Source: Cruorifilaria tuberocauda (Eukaryota > Nematoda > Chromadorea > Rhabditida > Onchocercidae). From it: 64,000 bases of DNA. How positions within the stretch are numbered: the first letter of the stretch is position 1; the number at the start of each line of letters is the position of its first letter. The notes under the pieces were generated by a model. The model ran no database searches and was not told where the DNA came from. It saw nothing but the letters and a program-made list of their open reading frames with translations. Location: contig JABVXU010000063.1 in the NCBI GenBank assembly GCA_013365365.1, positions 1 through 64,000 on the forward strand. Reading direction: 5' to 3'. Position numbers and translations under genes: made by a program. This document shows positions 15,764 to 28,922 of the stretch, piece by piece.

Positions 15764-15943
15764 GAATGATAATTAATCAATTTGACACCTCCAACTGTGA
15801 ACACCTGTTCTAATCTGTCCAGTAGAGATTGTAGAAATGATAATAAAGTTTCGATCTGCTCAATCAGATATTGCAAGGCATTTGTAGATTTAGATCAACA
15901 CATTTCTGAAAGCTAATTTGAATTGCGATATTGAATTTCATGA

Positions 15944-16020
15944 GAACAATAACAACAACGACAACAACAAACAACAACAACAATAACAGCAACGACAACA
16001 ATAATAACAGTAACAATAAC
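15944..16020. repeat. AAC/AAT trinucleotide-rich repeat
   Basis: Imperfect tandem AAC/AAT/CAA units in cadherin intron 8, about 180 bp from the TG repeat. The poly-Asn open frame over it on the plus strand is a by-product of the repeat. Confidence 0.92.
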
Positions 16021-17031
16021 GCTGATAATTATAATAAATTATACATTTCAAATGATAATTTCCATGAACTATATGTATTAGTATTATTTATTGAACATGT
16101 AAATCTCCCATGATAGTTTAGATTAGAATTAGAATTTGAAAGAGAAGTTATTTATTATTAAAATTAATTTATCAGAAGTGGTTCGTTTCATGCTTAAAAC
16201 TTAATGAAATTCAATTTTGTTCATTTTTTTTTGCATTTACATATTTTAAATTCATAAAAGGTAACAAAAAAAAGAAAATGAAAGTATCACATAAACTTTC
16301 CTTCAAAAAAGAAAAATGGAGAAAGAATGATTTCTCGAAAGAAATTTTCATTCCATCAATTAACGGATGATTTTAAAATTCTAAAAAGAAATTTCCTAGC
16401 TAAAATTATCCTGGAAATGCATAATTTCCTTCTGAATTCTCAACATCGAATATCTTTTCATAAAGTTAAAGCAAAAAAAGAAAATAAGAAGAAATCAATT
16501 TTTGCAATTTTAAACGATTTAATGAAAAGAATTTGAATCTATCATTCAATTTTCACTTTACTTTAATCTTACTCATTGTGTAATAGAAATTGAATTATTA
16601 TTTCGATGAAATGTTTCCAATAATTGAATTGCGAAATTTCAAATTTCAATGAAAGTCTCATAAATAGAATGATGAATTAATTAAATTGTATGAAATAAAA
16701 TGTATTACTTTTTATCAAAATGAAAAACAGTTCAACAGAAAAATATCTATGAAAGTTAGCAGAATTCTATATCGTACTAATTAACTTCACTGACTAATTA
16801 ACTCCTGAAATTGATGCAGAATGATATTATTAGAAAGATATTTCTATTTAGAACGCAGAAATCAAAGATTAAATATTGCTCATTTCATAATGAAAAAATG
16901 CAATAATTAAAATATCGAAGTTTTCGATCAAATTTTTATAATAGCAAAATTGTTAGCTAATATGGCATCTGAAGCATTGAAGCTATGGATTCAACGGATT
17001 CAATGCTAGCTAAATGGCAAATGAAGCTAAC

Positions 17032-20000
17032 CTTTGAACAGACCGCTAATCTCTACAGCTGCTTGATGTGACATTTCGAATTCATAATTTAGCTGTTTGA
17101 TTAGCTCTATTAATCCATTATCATGTATTTTAAGATAATCCGTTGTTGCTGGCGCAAAGATAACCTTTTCATCGGGTCGAAGATTTATTTTCTAAATTTG
17201 AATAAGTTTGAAAGAAAGCTTTGATTAAATATCAGCTTTACTGAAATATAGAAGTTTCAATTCCAAATCCAACAATTGCAAAATTTATCATGCAATCAAT
17301 AATTTTGATAGATTTTACAGTAAAATTTTTAAATGAATAATAAATGAATTAAATGAATAAGCCTATTTCAAATAGGTAATAAAGCCTAATATACTTTATT
17401 CAAATTAAATTTTTAATTATCTCAATAAATTTGTTAATTTAGAATGGAAAAGTAGAACCTCTTCTAGTAATCCAATGGGATGATTTTCTTTTAGTGATAT
17501 CACAATTTCGTTATCAAAATCTCTTCTACTCCGTCGATGATGTGAATTTTTAATTTTGAATCTTTTGAATTGTCCTTTCGGATCTATCCGTGGACCAATC
17601 AAAATTCGAACATTAGCACGAGCTTCCTTGAAATCAACACTCACTTCTCATTTAAATATTCATTGCATTGACCAATTCAGATACTTATTAAAGCATTAAA
17701 GTAAATCAAAGTCAAAAAAAAAATTAATTTGAAATTACAATCATAGAAGCTTATTAGATATTAACATGCTTCAATTCGTAGCATATCCTTCAACTATAAG
17801 TTAATAAATTAAATATTTACTCTTTCTTTAAAGCTTAAAATTTAACTGTAAAATTTCCATGGCAAAAAATTAAAATATTACGCCTTTCTTACCTGTGCAA
17901 ACGAATCGGTAGCAACAACATCGAAGGAATATTTGCCATTCGGAACACCGTAACGACTGAATATATCACCGGAAAAAGGTGTAATATCGAATGGAACATC
18001 CTCCGGCTCAATTCGATATACAACAGCTCCTTTTGAAGTCCTAAAAAGAATTTTTTTCTGAAGCTCTTATAAATTAAGCATGATCATAGCAAGTTTATTT
18101 CATTTCATATTTCATTAAATCAACGATGGATTAATTTATTTTTACAGCAACAGCTGTTCCTTCAATCATTTTCCTAACAGCTATTATCAGTGATCTAGAC
18201 TGATAATAACCATTATCAATTTAAAGACAAATTCGCCAATTTGAGAGATGACAGAACAATTTCTCGCAAATGAAGGAATGCGAAAATTTTTTTATACTTT
18301 CAGTTTGAAAACAATATAAAATAGATTATTCATGTACCTCAATAATCAAATATGAAAATGATTTCTGATTATTTCTGATCTAAATATACTTACTTCAATT
18401 GAACACGTTAATTTTTTAGTTACAGAAGACTATGATGACTAACACATAACCTATAGGCTTTTTTTAATTTTCTTTTGATCTGTGCAAAAGTAAAGTACTC
18501 TAATATTTATGAAGTACAGGTAACTTTTTCATAAGAAGCAAAATTAAATTATTCAAGTTTCTGGAAAAGAATAACTATGATATTGTACTTAATTAGTTCT
18601 CGAAGCTTATAGAAAGTAAATTAATTATCAATTTCATAACATGAAATTTTATTATTTATTCAAAATTTCTGGAACTGTTTGATGTGATACGACTATTTTT
18701 GAAATTACAATTAATAACGGAAAATGCAAATTGATAAAAATTCGGTTTAACTGGTTTGGAACCATATTTTTGAAACGTGTTTTTTAACAAAATTATTTAA
18801 TCAATAATATTTCTTAGTTATAAAACTATACTTTAGATATTTTAATTTTTCTTCCAAGATTTAAATAGAAATGTAAGCTGTTACAAGCTAAACTTAATTT
18901 AATCCTTTATTTTCTACTCGTAGACTCGTAGAATCATGTAATTATTGGCCTTTCTTACTCATTATAGTATGCTTGAATATATATGTTCATTTTATGTGAA
19001 AGAGATTTATTGGTCGTAGAAAGAGAAGAAAGGAAGAGAGTTTGAAGGCATTCTAAAGCTTTCAATAGTTAAGCTTTTAATGCTTTCATGATAACTTAGA
19101 GAGAAAGCACTTAATGAAAAATTAAACAGTAATTTATAAGAAGTTTTAAAGTATGAATATTGATAGCCGGTAAGATGTGATAAAAGATAAAAAAGTGAAA
19201 TTAAATCAAACCACTCAAAATTACTTTGCAATTAGTTTGAAATAAAAAGAATAGGTTTTATTTGAACTAAAAAAATGAATGGTTTTATTTTCTTTCTATT
19301 TTGAGAGTGTATATTCATCGAAATTGATAAACCTATTGCTGCTTACTTTTTAAATAAATTACCAAAAATTATGAAAACTTACCTGGCTGTAACTCTTAGA
19401 ACTGTCATGTGAGGTCGTAGTTCATTTATTTGTTTAAAATAATGCGTACTGCTGAATTCTGGTGGATTTACAGGTTGTTGTTCCAAGGTTACATCAATTC
19501 GTGCCACCGCCAAACGAATCAAATTTTGCTTATCCAATGCACCAATGTAAAATGATTGACAAATATCATCTGTTAGCTTTAATCGACGTGAAATATATAC
19601 CTGAAAGCATTTAAGAAAGTGAATGATTTCTAACTTTTGTTAAAAAAGTACAAAATTTTACATATCAAAAAATGCACCATATTCTTCTGTATTTCAGAAT
19701 ATTCAAATTCAAAGTAAATTACTAAATTAACTAAAGTTTTGTTATTTAGGATAGCTTAAAAAATCTAAACCTTTGCATAATGAATGTTTTGTTTCTTCCG
19801 ATGGATAAGTGTAAAAGGTAAATTTGTTGAATTTGAAATAATTGATATGTGGAGATCTGTTGGATTCGGCACATTTACCATTCTTATCTCTTTATCAAAT
19901 ATAATCACCGTTTCAGGTACGATATCATTCCACACCGTAGCATTATATATATCAGCGGAAAAAGATGGAGATAAGCTAAAAGAATAATTTTAACTTAACG

Positions 20001-23000
20001 AAATGTCACAAATACTTTCAAAATTTTTATTCAAATAAAATTAGATTAGAAGGTTTTTTTTTAAATATAAAGGAAAGCTCATAGTAGCAATGTTTTGTGA
20101 TTATATGTTTAAATTTAAAATAGTTGAAATTTTAATAATTTTACTAATAAGATTTTATTATCATACTTTCCTGTGATGTTTACACTGATAAGAAATGTTC
20201 GTTGCGGTGCTGTACTTTCCACTATAATAGTTATCGATTGATCTTTTAGCTGACTTACGGAATTTTTGATAGATAGCCTTAAAATTTAATCGAGATATTG
20301 AATTATTAGATTCGAAGAAATCTTCCAGAGAAACTTCCAAATAATTCAAAATTTTTTAAAAATTTCATTTTTTTCAAAATTTCACTACTATATGTACTAT
20401 AAATGAATTCCAAACCTATTACTGATAATTTGAAAATAATGCGATTGATTTGAGGTAACTGATAGGGTACAGTGATCATCCAACGTACAGAATTCATCTT
20501 CAACCAGATCCGAAATAAGCCATCCTTGTGGTGCGTCTGATCGAACGTTGAAAATTTTTGGCTACAATGATCAAATTTACAACTGAAGATAATTTTTAAT
20601 TATATTAAACTCAAACAAATTTGTACCATTTTTGTAATAATGATTTGCTAGTACCATTAAAGTATCACTTCTGACAATAAAGGAAGTTAACAAGGAGAGT
20701 GCATTGCAATATCAACACTTAATGCACCACTTACCATTAATCATTTGAAGAGTTACGATTGGTTTTTTCAGGAATTTAATAGACAAATAATACTACAATA
20801 CATTTAAAGTAACATTTGCTTAATATAAGCGTTAAGATGAAATTATCGATAAATGAAAAGATCGAATAATCTCAGATGTGATGGTGATGATAATGCTTTA
20901 ATTGTCTGCTCATTTGCATATTTGTTATCTTACCCTTTAGAAATGAACAAATAACAAAAAATTTTTTTCAACCTTACTTCTTTTTAGGCAAAAAATATCT
21001 GAAGATACTTCTCTACTAATTTTATTTCAAATTAAGAAAAAATATTGTGATTTTAAAATTTTTTAAAAAATTTTTTTAATGTTTAAATTACGAAATGAAT
21101 GGAATCAATAAATAATTGTTTGATATTAAAATAGTTAACAATTAAAAATACTTTTAATTATGAAAATTACATAAGCGAAATCATTTCATATTATTCAAAT
21201 TAATGGTAAATTATGAGATGTGCTGTAGTTTTTCGTTGTAAATTGGATGATAACATGTGAGTTCTTGGCTGTTCAATTTATTTCTTACCTCAATCAAATA
21301 TGCTGCCTTATTTGTTTTGATTGACTGTATTGGCTGCTCACAGCAGGTGTCTATTTGAGGCCTCTCATAAACTACCTGCTTACCTTTTTCCCATCTCAAT
21401 AATAACTCACAGTTTTATTTACTCCACTACTCCAATGATAAGGGATTTATGTGATTAACTGATTGATCGGTTGATTGATTGGTGAGAATCTGATAGATGA
21501 AATTATAACAAGTATCTCATTAAAATTTTTGGTACAAAATGATAAAATAAACATTTATTATTTATTTAATTGCTGTTTTGTATTAATTTAATTTGTATTT
21601 TAAAGTCAGCAACATTTTATAGTTTGAAAAATGAAATTTAAATTTTGAAATTTTACGAGTGCATAAAGACTGTGTCTTTTTTTTGTTCCAAGTTTAGCTA
21701 TCCCATTAATACCAAGTAATTATTACATGTCAATGGATAGAAATTTCATTTCAAATTACAACAATGAGTACATCCACAGGTTTCTTGGGAAATGAATTTC
21801 AAATTTATAAAATCAATCAAGCGCAATTCTATTGTTAAAATGGATTTCCAAATGGACGATCTTTACACATCGTCTGAAATAGATGATACATAGCACTTTG
21901 GTATAACAATTGTTATGTTACGATGGTAGAGGTAAAAGGTAAGATAGGGGTAAGGTGAGGTGAAGTGAGATGAGATGAGGTGAGGTGAGGTGAGAGGAAT
22001 TAATTCAGTTCAGATTTAAAGGAAATCATGAAAACTGGAAGTAAGAGATCAGAATTACAGCGATGAAAAACGGTGAACAATGTAGAAATCGGGACAAACA
22101 AATAATATTTTGTAAAATTTTATTACATTACAACTACTTTCTATCTATCATTGAAAGATTTCAGGAAAAATTAATAAACTCGATGCATTCGCAATTTTAA
22201 TAATAAATTTAAATTTATCTAATCTTTTATAAGGTCAAAGGTTGGCTTTAATGAAACTTTAATTGTCTAAATTTCTTTAATTATTTCTTCCTCACCAACA
22301 TATTTACTTATTTAATCTGTACTTATCTATTCATAGATATCTTCTCCAAAACAATATGTATTCTTACATAATCCAAAAAATTATTCTTATTTTTGATGAG
22401 TATTAATTAGATTAGATAGTTCTTATTTTCTCTCTCTTACCTTGCATATTGTAATTTACAATAAATAATTATCCCTTTGACCTCACTCTATAGAAAAGTA
22501 ATGGAAGAGAGGTAAAAAGAAGAGATCGTGATAATTTCCACCAATATATTATACGCATAATTAACGTTTTTTCCTTTCCTGATTTAAGCAGGTAGAGGTG
22601 GAAGATTATCTTCCATAAAGAAACACCGACATTTCATTCAGATTATCGATCATCAGATTTGACAACAAAAACACAATCGATAAGGAAACAAATATCTATC
22701 ATACACCTTTTCCCATACCTCTGGAAAATTACACCTTGACAGAATGGAACAGATGGAGAGAATGAATCATTTCATTGGTAGCTCTTTTTTGTGCTTTGTC
22801 AAATCAGTTCAAATCTTTGAAATCATCTCAAAATTAAAAAATATCTTGATTAAAGTTTAAAATGTGATGAAATATTTTACGTTATGATAATGTTTCACTG
22901 ATATGATAATTATCCTTTGATCTTTTTGTTTTATTCGTCATAGTGAATTGAAATTACTTGACAAAACATCTTACTACAATTATTTTCTTCTCTGTTCTCA

Positions 23001-23552
23001 ATGTGAAATTTCGTTTTCTATCGTTCATTTTTTTTCATTCAAACATTTTTTAAATTATTTGTTCATATAAAAATAAAAAGAAAAAAAAATGAATTGGATA
23101 TTTGTAATGGATTAGCTGATATTATTGAAATGAATTGAAATATCAGTTTCTAATCAAAATAGCTTTATGATATTCGTCGTTTATGGTTTTTCTCTTTTTT
23201 ATGATTTTAATTGATAACAATAAACCATACCATACTCTTTTTACATTCAGCGAGAAATGAATGAGTGTAATTTTAGAAAGTTATCTTTTCAAAAAATCTG
23301 TACAGCACTTAAACTCTCTAAACAAACCACTTATTAAGTATCATCAAATTTTATCACATAGTAAGAATAATGATTCCATTATCAAACTACTGCCAGTACT
23401 GCCAGAAAGAGTATCATAATAAGCTTTCTAAAGATAATTTCATTGATTAAAAGTTCAATTTCAAAGTCGGAAAGAAACTTTACCTTATTTTGATAACATT
23501 CAACATCTGATAGTAGTAAAAAAGGTAGAAATAGAAACCAGAAATACAGCAT
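17032..23552 (-). CDS. hmr-1-like: N-cadherin/HMR-1-like cadherin, exons 1-8 (signal peptide and N-terminal region)
   Basis: N-terminal part of a large cell-adhesion cadherin. Exons, all joining in phase: 23552-23484, 20561-20416, 20277-20167, 19975-19771, 19600-19383, 18040-17893, 17626-17459, 17191-17032. Exon 1 encodes a textbook signal peptide (MLYFWFLFLPFLLL, then SDVEC), so the protein enters the secretory pathway. It ends in phase 0 at a GTAAAG donor, and exon 2 opens in phase 0 (PKIFNVRSDAPQGW) 2.9 kb downstream. Exons 2-7 resemble divergent cadherin or prodomain sequence. Exon 7 carries a furin-type site, HHRRSRR|DFDN, at about residues 330-334, as in precursors of classical cadherins. 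Exon 8 holds the DNGLIELIKQLNYE strand typical of an EC repeat. The assignment to the CadN/HMR-1 class rests on remembered family features, not a search; Fat- or Dachsous-type cadherins are less likely alternatives. Confidence 0.82.
21951..21997. repeat. GGTGA/GATGA tandem repeat
   Basis: Purine-rich pentanucleotide array (GGTGA, AGTGA, GATGA units) in the first intron of the cadherin gene on the opposite strand. The strong purine strand bias makes triplex or slipped structures possible. Confidence 0.9.
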
Positions 23553-24003
23553 TCTTTTTTCCTTTGAAATTCGTACTTTAAGTTGAATAAAAATGAACAT
23601 AATTGATTTGTGATATTGATGATATGAAATTCAGTATAATTAATGGCAGTAACAGATTGATAATCAAAATAATAGCATTGATAGTGGAGATAGCAAATTT
23701 TAGTGATATAATTTTGGCCGTAAGCATAATTAAAAGTGAAATAAACAGAGGGAAGAAAAAAAGTAATAGCAGTGGAATTTATGGCAGAACAACACGTCAA
23801 TGCACCGTGTAATCCATAATCAGAAAAAGTAATTCCACTTCAGGAAAACAGACAATCCTGAAATTGCTTCTTTTCCAATTATATCACTTTGCCAATTTTT
23901 TTTCCTATTTTCCTCAAAAGGAACAATTGATAATAAATCATTTTTCTCGTTTTTTTTTAGAAGAAGTCATATTTAAATGAATGAAAATATCTAATTTGTA
24001 TTG

Positions 24004-24028
24004 GAGAGAGAGAGAGAGAGAGAGAGAA
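24004..24028. repeat. (GA)n microsatellite
   Basis: Run of about 12 GA units upstream of the cadherin first exon. In invertebrate promoters GA runs can bind GAGA-type factors, but nothing here shows that. Confidence 0.93.
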
Positions 24029-25068
24029 AGAAATGAAGAAATATTGACAGTTGATTTTCGAAACCGAATATTTAAATGATAAAGAAATCCGGAAAGGAAT
24101 GGTTATTAATGCAATAAACTGAATCGTATTTCTCTTTTAAACAATAATTAATTTTAATCTCAATACATATAAAAAATAAAGTTATAAAAATATAAGTAAA
24201 AAGAATAAAGTAAAGATTTGAAACGAAAAGAAAACGATAAATTTTGAAAACGAAGAGGTTAGCAAATTAATTATTAATAAATTAAGAAATTCTTGAGAAA
24301 AATAATAAATTAAGAAAAAATTGTATACGGTTTCAACAATTCTACCGTACAATAAACAGAGTAAGTTGCAGTAAACCGAACAGATATACAAAGAAAAGAA
24401 CGAGTAAGTAAAGTAATGTGCTCGAAATTAAATATAAAATTAATTCGGAGTAATCGGAAAGAATAAAATCGTAAAGATGTTTTAGCTATTTATGGTTTTT
24501 TCCTTATTTTGCATTTTAGTGAAATATCCTCGTATCTATGGAAATAGCTATTAAGGATAATTTCGAGAAGATGAAATCGTTCTTTGTAAGATAAATTGGA
24601 TAAACTTTAAGAAACGGAAATTAATTGAAAAATTTTAATGGCTAAAAATTAAAGAGAAACTTTTGCTTTATAAATCAATAGCATTTATAAATAATAAGCT
24701 AATAATAATTTATGAAAGCTTAAATAAAACGATTGAAAGTTATTCTCGGAAGTTTTTCAAGCAACCAACACTTCTTCCAACTTACAAATAAATTTCAGCA
24801 ATGAAAGAGATAACTTATCATCCTATTCAGATGATGCTAAGCTTGAGGTTTACTTGTAGCTAGAAGATGAAATTAGCCTGAAATAAATGAAACGAAGTGA
24901 ATGCCTCTGTGGTCAGCAGAGGTGAGAGCGAGGGAGGAGCTACTGGACAACAATGGTCCTGCCAATCGGTACTAACCGACAGAATGAACCTCACTTCTCT
25001 CATGCCAATCCTTCTCTCTCTCCCTTTCTGGCCATCATTTCGTTAGCCAATGCCCACACCCATCTTCC

Positions 25069-25115
25069 ATATCATATCATATCATATCATATCACATCAC
25101 ATCACATCACATCTT
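25069..25115. repeat. ATATC then ACATC pentanucleotide array
   Basis: Five to six ATATC units change abruptly to four ACATC units, a clear single-base variant expanded separately. It borders the GC-richer structured segment at 24.9-25.06 kb. Confidence 0.93.
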
Positions 25116-27416
25116 ACCACTAGCAATACACAATTCATTCTTTTATAGAAGCAATCAAATGTTATAAAATTTTAAAAAGTCAAATTAATTTTTTGACCTT
25201 TCAACTTTCCGATTGTAACAAATCATAAAATAAACATTACAATGACAAGAAATAAAACTTGTTTGTCGTAGTAAATTACAATCTAATTAACGTTTAGATA
25301 AATAAATATCATTAAGTGTGGCACTTAAGATATCTATTGAGAGATAATATAAGTTTGAACAAGAAAGCTTAAAGTGATAGTTGTTAGACTACATCATTTC
25401 TAAATTAAATTGAATTCTATTAAATGAAGAAAATGCTGGGATGATTTACAACTTATAGATCGGTCTCGAGATTCCAAGTTATCGATTAGTCATGATTTTC
25501 AAATTACATCATTCTTCATTTGTTTGGAATTTTATTCGATCGGACCAATCAAAATACCCATAACTGATCTAAATATCTAAAAATTATTTTCTCAAAAAAA
25601 ATACATTCACTGGTAGGATGACTTAGGATGATTGTCTTCTCAATTATTTAATCTTAATTAATTTTAAAGTTCATTTTTGTACCAAAGAGTCGATACTTTC
25701 AGTCAATATTCTCGTTCTTTTTTCCACATTTATCATTTTCTCTTCAACTAAATTTGATAATTTCACTGATAAAGTTATAGATTTAGATTAAGCATATTCC
25801 ACTACATTCTGATTTACCAATCGCTTTTTTCAAATTTAGGATACTTAAAATTTCAGTTATCTGTATTATCCAGGCAAAGCATTGATTTTGTTGACGAAGA
25901 GAATGTGGGAAAAATTGAAAGGGAAGAAAACTAAATATGGAATAAAAAAAGAAAAAGCTAAATGATGTGGAAATGAAGCTTCTTTATTGCGGTGCTTTGG
26001 AAAATTTTGAAGAAAGCATAACGTGATAGATTGAGATTTATTTCCTTAAAGTATTATTTTAATAGAATAATTTGAATAGAATTAACTTCAACAAAAGTTT
26101 TGTCTTTTCTTTCGCACTATTCATTACTACAAGCATAAAATTCAATGAGAAATCTTTTAAATAATATTATCGAATAACTTGAAGTGTGATATTTAAATAT
26201 TATTCAAAATTGAAATTATTTGCATTTGGAATAGGCTAATATTCAAGATGATGAATTCGAACAGATTATTTCTTATGCTTAATTCCATAGATTGTGAATT
26301 TGGGAAAGTTAGAGATATAAATTTTGGCTAATTATAGAAAGATATAGAAACTAGAGATTAAAATTTTAACGTGAAAATTGATAATGAAGCAGAATGAATG
26401 GAAGAAACATAGAGTATACTTACGTGAATAAACAATTGAAGAAAATTTTAGTTCATAAACTAACAGTTATAGAATGTCGTTTGATCAGTTTACAATTAAT
26501 TATAAAATTTAAAAATTCTTTTGCTTCTTTTATTAAAAATATGGTTTGCTAATTTTTTAATTAGACTAACTTCTGAATTTATGAACGGAAATCTATCGCA
26601 ATTTTGATAATCAAATAATCATTTTCCAACTTGTTCGATATTATTACTTAAATTATTGAAAATTTTCATACACTAAATTTTATGCTTGTGATATTGAATG
26701 ATGTCAGAGAGAAGAGAAAATTTTTTTTTGTTAATTAAATAATTATGTTTTTGTTTTTAAAATTTTCCTCATCGGAAAATAATGAGAAATTCAAAATGAG
26801 ATATATCGATGGAGTGTAACGGCTTGGAGTACGAGGAAGGAAATTAATGGAAGAGAGATAATCTGGAGATTAGTTTTGGTATAAAATTTGGAAACTGAGC
26901 TTAAATTTAATCGCAATTCCAAAATTGCAATTTCTTGAGCTGTCACCTTTCATCTTAAATATTTGCTTAAAATGGTAGAAGCTATTATATGTTTTCCTTA
27001 TTTATCATTTCAGGAAATTATATCTTTCGATCTATAAAACTAATATTATCAAATGTGATCTGTTCAGCTCTTTCAACACTCAATTTCTTTTTATTATTTA
27101 TCAAGTTTCCAATTTCAATCCAACTATGACACATTCAGATGATTTGATATGTTTGTTAGATTGTAATATCAAAGAGTTTCATCTCTCTTGAACTTAGCAA
27201 GTTAATCATAGTCATAAATTAATTGAATGCTTGCGATATATTTGCTGGCAAAGAATGTCACATCATTCATCGTTGTATATCAAATGAGAAGGCATTTAGC
27301 TTCTGCCAACTTCCATCGTTTTTTTTTTAAGAATTTCAAAAGCAATTCTTTTACTTTTACTTATGGATTATTTTAACAATTTACTCATTGTACTCTACTT
27401 CATGAGTTTAAATAGA

Positions 27417-27695
27417 AGTGATCGATAGCATCCATCAAAAAGCCTTCCTTTTAAGGATCATGATATAATTTTTTCTGATTTATTGATGAAATAATATTTC
27501 ACGAAATTTTAATATAAGGCATTCAATATATATATTTAACACTAATGATAAAAATCCTTACTACTGATTCTTATTTTTGTTGAGTAGGATTAAAGTTGTA
27601 GAAGCTACGAAGAATTCGGATCGAATTAAGAGATCAGAAAAAATGATATCATGATCCTTTAAAGGAAAACTTCCTAATAGATTTCATCGATCACT
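27417..27695. mobile_element. Inverted-repeat (foldback/MITE-like) element, 279 bp
   Basis: The arm at 27417-27480 and the reverse complement of 27632-27695 are both 64 nt and align without gaps at 52 of 64 positions. Both begin AGTGATCGAT and share the block AAGGATCATGATAT. Most differences are transitions, consistent with ageing of an originally perfect inverted repeat. The 151-nt spacer is AT-rich and has no open frame. This is the structure of a miniature inverted-repeat or foldback transposon. A transcribed hairpin (small-RNA source) is an alternative. No convincing target-site duplication was identified. Confidence 0.75.
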
Positions 27696-28904
27696 GTCTG
27701 ATCCGATATCATAATTGGACTTCAATTTTTCTAATAGAAATGAGTTCTTCAAAAGTTATTTAGAAATTCTTTTGAAAATTTAAAAATTTACATTCATCAT
27801 TTTTAGGAAAAATACTTTAAAGATTAACCATATAACAGTGATTAATAGCAATATGCAATGGAAATAATTTCCGAAAACTGTTATTATTATTTCAGGACTG
27901 TAATAAACCTGAATAAAAAATCAAAATTTTTATATCAGATAATTAGATACCTGCATGCTGCCTGATCTAATACAAACCTTCTAAGCATGCTTATAACACC
28001 AATCATTTAAACTATCAATTATAGTATTTATAGCTATCGTTTGAAAAAGAAATAGTAATAAGAACGATAAAAAGATATTGAAACACATCTATACTACAAA
28101 TTGGATAAAGTACTCAGAAGTAATTAACTTTTTATGGATTACCATATTTTATTTTTTTTTTCTAGCTATATGTTGAAGTCAAAAAAAAAACGATATTATA
28201 TTGAAATGTGAAATGAGGTACGATATATTACTTTTTCTCTTTTTGATTCAGTGATAATTAATTAATTTCGTTGATCTTTCGTAATAAATCGCTTTCAGAC
28301 TTAACGTCTCCGACTGAACAAGAAGTCATTTTTCATTTTCAATTTCTTTAACAAAGATAATTTCAGAAGAAAGAATAATCAATCATTACGACAAGTGCAA
28401 ATAAAAGCACTCAAAATTAAATTTTAAGCTAATAATGAAAATGAAAGAAAATTATTCCAATTTATTTTCTTCGAAAAAAAAACTTGTTCCGCATTGACTG
28501 AAAGATGATAATATGATTAGAAAAGATAATGAAAGAGTTAAAAATGACTCTCAATTTTTTTCATCTAATTTTTAATGAAGTTAAATAAGCAAATTTCATG
28601 CAATTTAAATTCAAAATTCTTAAAACTCTTGAAGAAATCATAGATCGATGATTTTCATATTTAATCAATTCATAAGATACACTGAGTGCCAACTGTCAAA
28701 AAAAGAGCAGTATGTTTAAAATATAAAACAGAAACATATATCTCAACAAGTTATCAAGCTAAGTAATAGAAGATAAGTAGAAAGTAGTCGAATAAAATAT
28801 GTCTAACATGAGAAATGCTGGATTAGAAAAAGACTGCTAAGAATGGAGAGATATTTAAGCAGAAATAATAAGCTTAAAAATTAAAGATCCAAAAAAGCGG
28901 AAGC

Positions 28905-28922
28905 AGAGAGAGAGAGAGAGAG
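28905..28922. repeat. (GA)n microsatellite
   Basis: Short run of about 9 AG units in the gene-poor region upstream of the cadherin. Confidence 0.9.

Larger units (their letters stand above)
9966..17031 (-). other. 7.07-kb intron 8 of the cadherin gene
   Basis: Donor after exon 8 (AAAG|GTTAGC) and acceptor before exon 9 (TTTTTAG|CTCGT) agree in phase: G plus CT makes the Ala codon. No other intron of this gene in the window reaches even half this length; the next largest is the 2.9-kb intron 1. I see no coding exon inside it. It holds the (TG)n and AAC/AAT-rich microsatellites and a TGCA tract listed separately. Its position, between the N-terminal segment with the furin site and the first full cadherin repeats, would suit an internal promoter or alternative first exon, but no clear core promoter was recognised. 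Confidence 0.7.

Noticed and set aside
15601..15876. Minus-strand frame with long His-Thr repeat
   Set aside because: It is a translation of the (TG)n microsatellite in a cadherin intron.
15931..16113. Plus-strand poly-Asn frame
   Set aside because: Produced by the AAC/AAT repeat; no splice partners or start context.
23480..23800. 106-codon minus-strand frame overlapping the cadherin signal-peptide exon
   Set aside because: A different frame from the signal exon, with no splice connection to cadherin exon 2.
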